A stretch of 64,000 bases of DNA from Cavenderia fasciculata (lineage: Eukaryota; Evosea; Eumycetozoa; Acytosteliales; Cavenderiaceae), in the NCBI RefSeq assembly GCF_000203815.1, contig NW_004457624.1:1054001-1118000 (forward strand), read 5' to 3'. A model generated the notes under the pieces. It had not been told where the DNA came from. It did no database searches and saw only the letters and a list, made by a program, of their open reading frames with translations. The position numbers and the translations under genes are program-made. Within the stretch, counting starts at the first letter, position 1. Each line of letters starts with the position of its first letter. This document shows, piece by piece, positions 46,784 through 57,431 of the stretch.

Positions 46784-47268
46784 TTAATGACAAAGTTCTT
46801 CTTCAATAATAACTCTTCTTCTACCAAACATAAAGTAACCAACTCCGATACCACCTAGGACAGCAAATGCAAGACCGGCATTAAATGACATGACAACCAA
46901 CATTATGAAATAATTGATGGCATATTGAATCACGTGCACAATAGTCTTCCAATAATGACTCGAGAGGAATGTATTGTATTGTTGTTTAAATGTTTTTTTT
47001 GTTCCATTGATTAATGGTTGAGTCTCTGATGTAATTGGATCTATAATAAGAATAGAATGAAATAGGTGATGTGTTAGGGCAAATGATTTAATCATCTCCA
47101 TGATCATTATTACATACTATTTAAACTATGTCTATATGAGGCCCAGTACTCTGAAAAGAGACAGATAGCAAATACCATCAATATAGAAAATGCGTATAAC
47201 CCAGGACTGTAGACAACCCATCCTTCAAATACGATTGGTACACCTGAATAACTCCAATGAAAGTACAT
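46784..47268 (-). CDS. Ctr-type copper transporter (SLC31 family)
   Basis: Two firm exons (47118-47268, 46784-47040) encode 135 residues from an ATG that starts MYFHW. Three membrane segments follow the Ctr plan: MYFHWSYSGVPIVFEGW leading into YAFSILMVFAICLFSEYW (TM1), YFIMLVVMSFNAGLAFAVL (TM2, with the MxxxM copper motif), and a Gly-rich TM3 (LGGIGVGYFMFG, GxxxG). Ctr trimers import Cu(I) at the plasma membrane or release it from vesicles. The usual Met/His-rich extracellular N-terminus is missing if translation starts here. An upstream exon may supply another N-terminus (see the next entry and findings). The C-terminus ends EEELCH, a Cys-His pair suited to copper hand-over. Confidence 0.85.
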
Positions 47269-47284
47269 GTTTTTAATCTCTCTG

Positions 47285-47319
<35 letters not shown>

Positions 47320-47417
47320 TGATGATGAATAAAGAAAGAAGAAGAAAGAAAGCTAAGTTTGATCAAGAGAGAGGAGTGAGAAGAAAGGGAAATGTACATA
47401 AACAATTCCCTTTGGTC

Positions 47418-47805
47418 TTACCATCGGCCAAAAAATCTTGTTTCAATGATGGGATTCATCGGTGCAACTTATAAAAACAAATATCTCATCTTATTGACAA
47501 AAGCAAGCATAGCTATGTACATTCCGTGATTTATACAAATACAAACAAATAAGAATACAATAAATCTTATTACTTGTTATTATTTAGAGGGGAGAATAAA
47601 AATTTAAACTAGTCATTGAGTTCTGACTATGATGAAAAGAATTTAAAATCAATGAGGGTGAGTAATGTTGATGTCCTCCCAAATAATTATTATTTTTAGT
47701 TTTTATTTAAATTAATTTACCGCCTGTGAGGTGGTGCTGAATATCTTGTCTTTTTTGTTTATTGTCAAAAAGAGCAGCAGTTGCAACTACTACATTTTTA
47801 CTCAT
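47418..47805 (-). CDS. Possible 44-residue microprotein, or 5' exons of the copper transporter gene
   Basis: Exon 47721-47805 (ATG to a GTAAAT donor, starting MSKNVVVATAALFDNKQKRQ) joins in phase to 47418-47467 (VAPMNPIIETRFFGRW, then TAA), giving 44 residues. The stop overlaps a good donor site (GTAAGA), so the second exon could also splice onward. However, joining it to the copper transporter exon makes a TGA at the junction. Skipping the second exon would join the first in frame to EIKNMYFHW. So there are three readings: a separate microprotein gene, a leader, or an alternative N-terminus. I recognise no family for the 44 residues. Confidence 0.4.
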
Positions 47806-47959
47806 TCTTACTTTATAGTATATACATATCACAATTTATCAGCAACATCATCATCATATGTCTTGTTAACTATCCTCCCCTATCATCATCGATCACTACA
47901 GCAAAAGTAATAGTAATAGTAGTAGTGTTTGTTACGATTATTTAATAATAGTATAATAT

Positions 47960-47990
<31 letters not shown>

Positions 47991-48088
47991 CTGTAACACA
48001 TCCATCCGCACGCACGCAAGAGGGAGAGAGCACTCGAGAAGAGAGGAAGAGAAAGGAAAGAAGATAATTACACAGCTTTATAATTATA

Positions 48089-51000
48089 ATGATAAGAGAC
48101 CATGTTGTCACCCAAGACAATAACGATAGTAGTAGCTATGAGGACAAGGTGACAGCACTAAAGAACAACGGCGACAATATACAACAACAACAAGGATCGA
48201 TTATAGTGGCAAGTCTTACCCCTACCCCTACAGCTACTATGCAGATAAACTCATCATCAGCTATTACAAATGGTGTTGAGTCATTAAATAATCATTCAAC
48301 TACAATAACAACAGATAATAATCAAAATAATAATCATAAAATGGATGTAGATTCTTCAACAATAGAACCAACTAAAACCTCAACATCGACGACTACAACA
48401 TCGACAACATCAACAACAACTGTAAATAGAAAAAAAGACCAACCAAAGAAGAGTAAAGTCAAGAAGGAAACAACAACAGCAACAACACCAAGTAAGAGTA
48501 AAAGTAAATCAAATTCTTCTGTACTCCCTTTGGTTATTAATCACACTGGGAAAGGCGAGACATCTACGTCTACAACAACAACCACGACCAAACCATCTGT
48601 GGTCTCACCATTGATATCGGCTTCAGTCTCTTATAGTGACACAGAGTCAGAGACTGATGATGATCAAGATGAACCAAAAGAGTAAGAGAAACAATAACAC
48701 ATGTTTATATGAATACGTACCCCTTTTTTCATTCAATGACTAACCTACAAGTGTCTCTCTCTTTTTTAATAGGTTGAATGGATTGGACCATTGGCGGAGA
48801 GACTATAATGAATTGAAATGGAGATCAAATTGGTTAAATCTTCAAATCAAAGATTTACAATATAACAACTATCTATGTGAACAATCATTTACAAAGTTGA
48901 GAAAAACAAAGCCAGTATGTTAGACGATACAATTTAACACGTGATACATACAATCAACAATTGATACTAATGATTTATTTATTAATTTAGAAAATAGATA
49001 TAGTTAAAACTAATCATCGTAATGATAATAATAGTATACAAGAAGAAGATGATGAAGATTTGAATGAATCATCAACATCGATTCGAACAACACCTTTGAA
49101 AATCATATCAAAGAAACCACGTAAACTACTAAAAAAACAAGTACCAACCATCACCAAGAAACAAATCAAAAAAGAATTTAATCAGCATCCTCTAAATACC
49201 ACCAAATGTAAATTCTATCAAGCTGATCAACTTCATCCTGGTACGTATGATACTATTGAAAAAAAGAGACATTTCATACTTATTTTGATTATTTATTCAA
49301 TTTAGGAGAATCAATTCAAAAAGAGAAAAAGATTATTACAAGACCCAAAAAATTTGATATCACAAAAGACAAGAGATTTCAATTTTATGACAAGGATGAT
49401 CAAGAGATTAATATAGAAGATATTTTTGAACCACCAGCAACGCCACCTCCACCATCACCATCACCAGCAGCACTTGAACATCATGACATTATCGATAATG
49501 GACAAAAGATTAATGGAACCGAAAATAATCTATTACTACACGATAGCACCAGTACTCAACATGTTGATGAAAAGGATAAAGAAAAGGAAAAAGAAAAACC
49601 AACACCAAAACAAAAAAGAGTGTCATCAAGAAACAAAACGGCAACAACAACAACAACAACAACATCATCACCTATTATATTACAACTTGAAGGTATTGAT
49701 CAATTTAAAACTGCACCTGTTACACCACCAAATGAAACTCTTTTATCGACGACAACTATAGTGTCTACAGAACAAGATTCCCTTTCCCTTGGATCAACTG
49801 TGGTGACTACTATGGATTCAGAACAAAATGGTTTTGATGCTGCCACAGCAGCTGCTGCATTACAAGAAATAGACATGACCTCTTCAACAACACCACCTGT
49901 AAATACACCCAAAACAAGAAAAAAGAGAACAAGAAAATTTTCAGCAACACCAAAAAAAGAAAAAAAGAAACCAGTAGTGTCTGCAACAACAGCCTCGACC
50001 GCATCAACTACTACCACTGCTGCTGCAACCATGGAACTTTCTGCACCAAATACACCTACTCTATCAACAGCAGCACCCTCAACACCAAAGAGAACTAGAA
50101 CAAAAAAACTACCAAAAGTGGTGGTAGCGGATATGGATATTATCAAACCTGATCCCCAAGCCGAGGGATCAGTAGATAAACTTTTGGATACCACTACTTC
50201 TTCACAGAACCAACAAGAACAATCTCTAGCTTTGGTCGTATTGGAAGAGAAACAAAATTCTGAATTGACACTAGAAAATGGAGGAGGACAAGACAGTTAC
50301 CTTAGCGAAGATGAATATAGTAGTTATAGTTGCAGTTGTAGTGATTACAGTGGTGATAGTGGTAGTGACTATAGTAGTGGAGATGATGACAGTGATTTTA
50401 CCTTTAGCGATAGCGAAAGTCATCATCATCATCATCATATGGAAATTGGATCAGATGGAGGTAAAGGTGGAAAGACCTTGAAAAAGTCAAGAAGAAATAC
50501 TAGACTATCACAGAAAAAGGGAGACATTAATGACATTTATATACCTCTTGTTGGATCAAACTTTTCGATTCCAGTCTTGCAATACAGAGAAATTGTTACA
50601 CCTGAATGGAGAGAAGTCACAGCAGGTGATATAAAACAACAATCTGATATGACAATGCCATCTCCATTATTATTGGCAGGTAGTAAATCAAATGGTACAA
50701 CAATTGTCAGTGGCGGTGCCACCTCCTCTACCACTACTTCTTTGACCACGACGACGACGACAATGACCACCAATTCACTTGATCATATTGGATTACATCA
50801 AGCACCTATACCACCAAATCCACTTTCACTTGCCAATAACAAGACATCGTCATTGCCACCAACTCCACTTTTGGAAAAGACTAGTCTCCTCCTAACACCC
50901 TCTTCAACTCCAACACTTGGTGAATCTCAATTGGATGAAGCACACTTTATACACATTGACGAAGGAATTGTCATCAATGAATCATTCACAACCACCACCT

Positions 51001-52217
51001 ACAAATCTATGGACCCAGTTTCTAAATTCTCACAAATCATTGATGACCCCATCATAAAGATGAATCTAGACGGCAACGACGGAGGCGTCGACGCCAACAG
51101 CAAGGAAATGGGTGAGTCGTCAGGTGACGAAGACACTGATGATGAAAGCTATGCAAGATTTCACGCAGTACACGAGATTGAAGAGAAAAAGAGATACTTT
51201 ACCTATATTGAAGAAGGAAAAAAGAGAAAGGACAAACGAGAATTCAATCTATCGGTCGAAGAACTCTTACCATCTTATAAATTTAACAAAAAAGAGATTA
51301 AACTTTTGGGGCCTACATGGAATGGATCGACAGAAATCATTATAAAGAAGCATCGACATCGTCATCATCATCATCATCATCGTCATCGATCAGGTGATAA
51401 TCATCCTCATCATCAAGAGAAAAAAAGGCGCTATATACCACCAAAGAATAGTATAGATGCCATGTTGCTTGATGAAAATGGTGCAGATGTTGAAGACAAT
51501 GTAGTATCAAGAAGAAAAAAGAGACAACCACCACTTCCATTGCACAAGAGTATGGGTGGTATCAGATCACAAAGAAAAACTCCATCCAAAAGACTACTAT
51601 CAAAGAGTAGTGGATCATTACCAACAAAAAGAGGAAAGAAACGTTATCTTGATCAAGATGATGAATTTGAAGATGGTAGCAGCGGCGGCATCAATAATAA
51701 TAATACAAACAGATGGTGGATTGATAATACATTTGTTTGGGAACATGTAAATTTAAATAATCATTCAACAACAACAATAGATAACTTTGACAACATTATT
51801 AATCATCAAAATAATAATAATAATAATAATAATTTCATTAATCATGATAATAATAATAATAATAATGAAAACACAACAACCAGAACCCCTCTTATTTTAA
51901 AACTTAAAAGAACAAAATCAGAAGAATATGTAAAGAAACCTGATCCTGTTGAATTGAATCATGAAAAAGAGATAGATAATAATAATGGAATCAAAGAGGA
52001 AAAAGAAAATAACGGTCAAAACAATATTGATAATATTGAAGAAAAGAAATTACAAGAAGAAACTAATATTAATAACCAAATAGAACAAAAGAAATCAGAT
52101 GAAATGATTACTTTTGAAAACAATTTACATAACCAATGCGCAGGAAATGACTCTTTGGCTGGAAGTGGAAATGGTTTTTTAAATACAGAAAATAATATTG
52201 GAACTGGAACAACATAA
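48089..52217 (+). CDS. PEHE-domain chromatin protein (MSL1/KANSL1-like)
   Basis: Four exons (48089-48681, 48773-48914, 48991-49240, 49306-52217) encode 1298 residues in consistent phase. Exon 2 (about residues 198-245) holds a conserved Trp-rich helical segment (WRRDYNELKWRSNWLNLQIK), the type that in KANSL1/MSL1 relatives mediates pairing. The PEHE signature begins at about residue 739 (IYIPLVGSNFSIPVLQYREI then VTPEWREV) and continues after a Thr-rich insert at about 925-965 (DDESYARFHAVHEIEEKKRY). In animals PEHE binds the MOF/KAT8 acetyltransferase in the MSL and NSL complexes that acetylate H4K16. The remaining sequence is Thr/Asn/Lys-rich with AT-poor basic patches, a natural His6 (about 50418-50436) and a His/Arg-rich run (about 51350-51400). 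Assignment rests on the PEHE motif; which complex it serves is inferred. Confidence 0.75.
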
Positions 52218-52273
52218 ACCTTTTTTTTTTACACAAATAAAACTTTTACTTGATACATTATTTATTAATAGTT

Positions 52274-55039
52274 TTAATCAGCAGCAGCAAAGGTTATACG
52301 GAGAAAGAATTTTTTGATTGCACTTTGGTCTTTGATTAATTTAATCTTTTTAAGGTACACTGTCATTTCATTCACCTCGGTGTTGTTTGGTAAGAGCGCG
52401 TAATCGTAATATCCTCTGATTGTTTTAACAACCTTTTTGTCAATCTTTTTGGCCTTTGAATCGACGGTTAATTTTCCTTGGGATAACTTGATGACTAGGT
52501 AACGCAACATATCGACATTGTTTGTTTCAATGGCTGCTCGAAGCAAGTTTTCCTTGTTTAATGATTTCTTTTTACTGTTTACAAAATGTTTGGTATCAAA
52601 TTGATGACTATTAAATTTGATATCGTCTGTCGATGATGTTAGAGATGGTACCGTAGTAGTGGTAGTGGTAGTAGAGGATGAAGAAGAAGATGAAGAAGAA
52701 CTGTTTCCACTATTATTTCCGCTATTATTTGAGGATCCTGTACTTATAAACTCGGTTGATGTTGATGGAGAGAGACCGCCGCCACCTCCACCCAAACCAC
52801 TAAAAAGAGGATGCCATTCAAAATAATAATCTAAAATATGTTGATGACTGAATCGAATGACAGGTTGCATAAGAATCATTTTAATAGACCTCGAGGCTTG
52901 GATTTTTTCACCAATGTATTCCATTATCTTTAAACGACCCATCCGTGAGGCAATGGCCATTACCTCTTCATATCCTTTGTTTTTGTTGCTTGAAAAACGA
53001 TCAACCAACTCGAGGTACTGAATATCTCCAATTTCAGCAGCAACTCTCCAAGGTGAGCGACTCTGTATTTTTATCTTTGCCAAGCCATTATTTGCAGGGT
53101 CTGCAAAATTCGAGTGTATCTTGCCATTGAGTAAATCATCGACCATTCCCATGGAAGCATTCTTGAATATAATATCCATCCAAGGCTCTTCTATCAATTG
53201 TTCCGATTGTAAATAGGTCGCCATTTTACCACGATCGTCACTCCAACAAGCATCAATCACTCCAGAAGTGGCAGTCGCTCCAAACGACATTACATAATTC
53301 TTTGCCTTTTTAGATAATAGGTAATTGGTAAGATGTTTAAATCTAAGTGTACTACCTTGATCAATTTCCATCACCAATTTTATCATTTCCAATCCTATTC
53401 TTTTTTGTTTTTGTTTAATTGTTTTACTATTATTATTATTTTGATTATTTTGAGTATCTCTTTTTGAATGAATTAAAATGATATCTTGAGTTGAAAATGA
53501 ATCATTTTTAATTAAATGACTATGAATATATTTGGTCAATTCTATATCCGACCTAAGAATGGCACTATTCAAGTGTGTTTGTGAAAATATATTGTTGGGA
53601 CCATCATCTTCAAAATGTGACATTTCAAATTGTTTGAGACAGGGTGCTTGTTCGTAGAGCTCGATGGCACGAATCATCTGATTCATGGTACCATATTGAC
53701 TTATCTTTTCGGCAACCTCTTTTATACCATAGGTTGCCAATAAATAGTCCAAGAGGATAGTGTCTCCATCGACCAGACAATCATCCAAAAGAATATCGAG
53801 CTTTAACGATTTCTTTATAATGTTGTGCAAGTTTAAAAGTTCTTGTTGGGTAGGTGACAATGTTGAAAAGATGGGTACATCGTGTGCGAGTTGACGACAA
53901 GAGTGTTGGACAATATCGTCACTGCTTGTCCACACTGGTGGTGGAGTGTTGAGTTGAAACATGATTGGTATTTGAGAATGCATTAGCAATTGTGAAAGGA
54001 TGGAGAGTTGTCTTGGAATGGTGTGATGGTATCGAAGTAGACGAACATATGATAATGCCAAATCAATTGAAACGCTATTACTATTGATCAAACTAGTTTG
54101 ATTTGTTGTGCTACTACTATAATGTTGATTAAAAAGTGGTGCAATATCAACCACCTCACCTGCAATGAGACATGTAGCTTGTAATCCAATCGCTGATATG
54201 TGTCGATATATAGTTGGCGGCAGTACTGAATTACGTAGAACGTGTTTGAGGAGACTCTTTAAAATGGATGTGTCAGCATTACAGCTTATGGCACTGGCAA
54301 AAAGATACGACAACTCTTGATCAGTGTTGTGGTTGGTAATTGATGGATTGGTTGCAAACAACAACTCGACTACATCCAAATGACCGCATTGAACTGCATT
54401 CTTGAGTGCGTTGAATAACGAGGTTGCGTCGGGTTTGAGATTGTCAACTAGTGTCCTAACAATATCTAGTACACCCGCTTCGCACGCCGACATGATTACA
54501 TGTGGTCCTACAAACTTGCTAGCGTATCGGTTGTAGAGCAAAAAGAATAGATCGGCGTCAGTGTTGGTGGCCAGAAACTCTATGACACCGTCTTGGTCAA
54601 TAAAGAGTGGTCGGCCCGCCAACAGACGGTCTTTGAGCAGTCCATAATACCCATTGATCGATATCATCTCGAGTGAGAACCAGTCATCGTACGACTGACA
54701 ACTTGTGTATTTGAATCCTAGCTTGGACGGCTTTCTCTCCTCTGTATTGGACCTCTTCTTTTCTCGATGGCGTGGTTGTTGTTGGTTGGATTGATGGTGT
54801 TGTTGTTTGATGGCATGTCTTATCTGACACAATGGTAACTTGTATTGCACCTTGCAATACTTTAATATATTCTTGAATAATAATTTATTTTTAAATACAC
54901 TTGAAATGAAGATTATATTCTCTAAATTATTATTATTATTATGATTGTTATTATTATTTTCTATTTTAGTTTGTTTTTGTTGTAGTTCTTGTTCTTGTTC
55001 TTGGTTATTATTTTTATTGTTGTTGTTGATGGTGTTCAT
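52274..55039 (-). CDS. Large ankyrin-repeat-like protein, dictyostelid lineage-specific type
   Basis: Single exon, 921 residues. After an Asn/Gln/Glu-rich start, the segment FKNKLLFKNILKYCKVQYKL resembles the short N-terminal helix that opens many dictyostelid ankyrin-type family proteins. Helical ankyrin-like units follow, best seen in AGVLDIVRTLVDNLKPDATS and CGHLDVVELLFATNPS, with further units such as WRVAAEIGDIQYLELVDRFS and RMGRLKIMEYIGEKIQ. A Ser/Thr/Gly tract (about 770-800) separates the last units. These families are large and fast-evolving, and their role is unknown. Protein binding is the only safe inference. It converges on the PEHE gene with only 56 nt between stop codons. Confidence 0.75.
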   Translation of the reverse strand: MNTINNNNKNNNQEQEQELQQKQTKIENNNNNHNNNNNLENIIFISSVFKNKLLFKNILKYCKVQYKLPLCQIRHAIKQQHHQSNQQQPRHREKKRSNTEERKPSKLGFKYTSCQSYDDWFSLEMISINGYYGLLKDRLLAGRPLFIDQDGVIEFLATNTDADLFFLLYNRYASKFVGPHVIMSACEAGVLDIVRTLVDNLKPDATSLFNALKNAVQCGHLDVVELLFATNPSITNHNTDQELSYLFASAISCNADTSILKSLLKHVLRNSVLPPTIYRHISAIGLQATCLIAGEVVDIAPLFNQHYSSSTTNQTSLINSNSVSIDLALSYVRLLRYHHTIPRQLSILSQLLMHSQIPIMFQLNTPPPVWTSSDDIVQHSCRQLAHDVPIFSTLSPTQQELLNLHNIIKKSLKLDILLDDCLVDGDTILLDYLLATYGIKEVAEKISQYGTMNQMIRAIELYEQAPCLKQFEMSHFEDDGPNNIFSQTHLNSAILRSDIELTKYIHSHLIKNDSFSTQDIILIHSKRDTQNNQNNNNSKTIKQKQKRIGLEMIKLVMEIDQGSTLRFKHLTNYLLSKKAKNYVMSFGATATSGVIDACWSDDRGKMATYLQSEQLIEEPWMDIIFKNASMGMVDDLLNGKIHSNFADPANNGLAKIKIQSRSPWRVAAEIGDIQYLELVDRFSSNKNKGYEEVMAIASRMGRLKIMEYIGEKIQASRSIKMILMQPVIRFSHQHILDYYFEWHPLFSGLGGGGGGLSPSTSTEFISTGSSNNSGNNSGNSSSSSSSSSSTTTTTTTVPSLTSSTDDIKFNSHQFDTKHFVNSKKKSLNKENLLRAAIETNNVDMLRYLVIKLSQGKLTVDSKAKKIDKKVVKTIRGYYDYALLPNNTEVNEMTVYLKKIKLIKDQSAIKKFFLRITFAAAD

Positions 55040-55731
55040 TGTTTATAATTAAATAAATAACTACTACTACTAAATACTAACTAACTAAAGAAGAGGATGA
55101 TAAGATATAATGTACAAGCTAGCGTAGTGTTTGACCTAACCTTCAAACGATAACGTGTTATTTAAACATAACAAATAATAATAATACAAAAGAAGAGAGA
55201 GAGGATTATGTACAAACAGACAGACACAGAGAGAGAGAAAGAACGTCGGTTGGTTGAAACAGTTAATCTCTTTGTTGTCTCTGATGATCTTTTGTGTGCA
55301 TAGTTAAGCTTTGACCAATTGTCATTGCAGCTGCAACGATAGACAGATGAGCAGAAGAGAGAGAAAAGAAGGGGTTGATTCAAAGGTTCGAAGCGACGTT
55401 GACGAGATTGAAATCCGCAAGAGGTGGAACAGCCGACAGAGGGTTCTGATTGGAAGATAAAACTAAAAACAAAAACATAACCTGCAAAGGCGAAAACCCT
55501 CAATCAACATTGGGTACACGAATGACATCAACAAAAAACCCATCAAGGACCGATTCCCTCCCATCACCAACCCTCCATACATATTTTTTTATCGTCATTT
55601 TTTAAAATATCTCTTCTATCTTTCTTTTTAAGGTAGAAAATACTACATAAATAGTAATTGTATTTAGTTTTGTTGTTAATTTATTGTTTGTTTGCGTGTT
55701 TATTAGTTAGTTAGTTTGTTGTTTAGTTTAT
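55040..55731. other. Intergenic region with a less AT-rich island
   Basis: 692 nt upstream of the ankyrin gene and downstream of the first NmrA-like gene. 55240-55560 is more GC-balanced than other spacers and contains a 113-codon minus-strand frame with no recognisable domain. The flanks are AT-rich. I see no tRNA or snoRNA motif set that is complete. Confidence 0.45.
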
Positions 55732-56747
55732 TTATTGTAAGTTATCATAATATTTGTTATTGTTGAGATATTCATCAAAGGTTGTAAGTTTTGTCAATTT
55801 TGGAGCAATGGTTGTATCTTGACCTGGGAAGGCACCATGCTTGTTGTAGAATGAAAACATGTGAGCAAATTCCTCTGCGCCAGGGAAACCAAACTTGGCG
55901 AATACTTCTGGTGGGACATAGTTGTATTTGATAGTCTTGCCAGTGGCTTTTGAAATCTTGTCCACAATTTCTTGCATCTTTAATGGAGTGGTGAATGGGA
56001 TGGTAACACCAGCATACTTTTGCTTGTCGTTGAGGATAGCCTCTACGATTGGACCGACGTCGTTGACATCACCGATATCAAGTGGTACATTGGCTTCTTG
56101 TGGCATGGTAATAGTGTAATAGGTTCCATCGGCGCTCTTTGTGGGTGGGAAGTATGATTCGAAATTTTGATAGTAGAAAGGAACCAAGATAGTCGATAAG
56201 ACAAAGGCACCGTTCTTTGCTTTTTCCTCGGCATAGACCTTGATGTCATCCTTGAGGTCAAAGTGTGGTACTGGAATCTCACCCTTTGTAATCTTCTTGC
56301 ATGCTGATAATGAACTGAATACAAAGTGTTCAACTTTAGCTTTAACAGCTCCATCAACAACCCTATTAAAAATGAAAAAAATAAAAATAATTGTATTAGC
56401 ACACACCACACCACTACCACCATTTCTATAGTTACTGCTATTGTATTTGTTATGTGTACATACTTTTTACCAATATCAGCTTCAGCACCGAAATATGTAT
56501 AAAAATCAGTAACTAAAAAGAGTCCGTAGCTACCAGTAAGAGCTTTGGCAAAGTCGTCAACAGAGGCGGTTGTCATATCCAACTTGACCAACTCTACACC
56601 CTTCTTCTTAAGCTCTTGAGAAGCTGGTGAATCAGGGTTACGAGTGATAGCACGAAGCTTAAATTTCTTGCTCTTGGCTAATGTTTCAATGACAGCTCCA
56701 CCTTGCTTTCCAGTTGCACCAAATACTGTAATGATTTTATCTGACAT
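55732..56747 (-). CDS. NmrA-like NAD(P)-binding protein, copy A
   Basis: Two exons (56464-56747, 55732-56362) encode 304 residues. The fold is an atypical short-chain dehydrogenase of the NmrA/HSCARG type, which binds NADP(H) and often acts as a redox sensor rather than an enzyme. The nucleotide motif ITVFGATGKQGGAVIETLAK (GxxGxxG) is at the N-terminus and the partner-residue segment AITRNPDSPASQELKKKG follows. HFVFSSLSACKKITKGEIPV and PHFDLKDDIKVYAEEKAKNG match NMRAL1-like proteins. The catalytic Tyr-x-x-x-Lys of SDRs is not conserved as such. The neighbouring copy B is nearly identical in exon 1 and shares the intron position and upstream DNA, showing recent tandem duplication. Copy A has FAHMFSFYNKHGAFPGQDTT near its end. 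Confidence 0.9.
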
Positions 56748-57105
56748 GATTTATAGTAGTTATTATTATTATTTATATGATAGAAATAGAAATTAGATTT
56801 ATAGTTTGTTTTATTTGATTTATAGTTTGTTTTATTTATTTGATTAATATGAATGAATGAAATAATGTGGTGTCTGATGCGAAATAAATAGTTGTTATGG
56901 TGGTGATTTGGTTTCCAGAATGTCACACGTCATTTTCGTTGGGAACCAGAACGCTCAGCTCAATTCCTCTTGCCACTTGTTTTTATGTTTTCATCGAGTT
57001 TTCAGAGTGGTTGACCTTTTATGTGTCATGAATTCCCTACTATTTTAATTATGATGATTTATCAGAATACAGAATCATTCTCAAAGAATAAGAATAGATT
57101 ATATT

Positions 57106-57306
57106 AATAAATTGTTTTAAACATATCATTTATTTATTAATTTATTTATTTAATTATATTTTTTTTAGTATTATTAATTTATTATTCTTGTAAGTCTTTT
57201 AAGATTTGGGTGATCAATTCTTTGGTGTTGGGGTTATCAAAATACAGAATCATTTACAAAGATAGAATAAATTAATAAATAAATGATATGTTTAAAACAA
57301 TTTATT
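57106..57306. repeat. 41-bp perfect inverted repeat (hairpin, 119-nt loop)
   Basis: Left arm 57106-57146 begins AATAAATTGTTTTAAACATA. Right arm 57266-57306 is its exact reverse complement, ending TTTAAAACAATTTATT. The loop contains the patatin remnant. A MITE-like foldback element or a recombination by-product would both give this shape. Confidence 0.9.
57182..57238 (-). pseudogene. C-terminal remnant of a patatin-like gene
   Basis: Minus-strand reading gives DNPNTKELITQILKDLQE then TAA. The intact patatin gene ends with DNPNTKESVAQLLQVLQE plus eight more residues. Its place, about 435 nt upstream of the NmrA copy A start, matches the intact pair (480 nt). Nothing else of the gene remains. 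Confidence 0.8.
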
Positions 57307-57431
57307 ATTATATATAATTTATTATGTTAATGATGGTTACTTTTTGATAGATATTTATTAATTTTTATTTATTTAGTTTGGTTATTTTTTTGTTTGTTTT
57401 TGATAGTTTAGTTGGTTGGTTCAATATTTAT

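Larger units (their letters stand above)
56748..57431. other. Spacer between NmrA copies: shared promoter, patatin remnant and inverted repeat
   Basis: 56748-57035 is closely similar to 58469-58795 upstream of copy B, including CAGCTCAATTCCTCTTGCC and GTTTTTATGTTTTCATCGAG, so both copies carry the same promoter. 57106-57306 is an inverted repeat enclosing a patatin remnant (both listed). The remainder is T-rich 3' flank of copy B. Confidence 0.8.

Noticed and set aside
47893-47903. CTACAGCAAAA, similar to the conserved motif of Dictyostelium class I small RNAs
   Set aside because: The match is incomplete and I could not find the paired 5' and 3' stem that defines the family.
55162-55503. 113-codon minus-strand open frame
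   Set aside because: It has no recognisable domain and its end is a low-complexity hydrophobic run from an AT/GA-rich repeat; not enough to call a gene.
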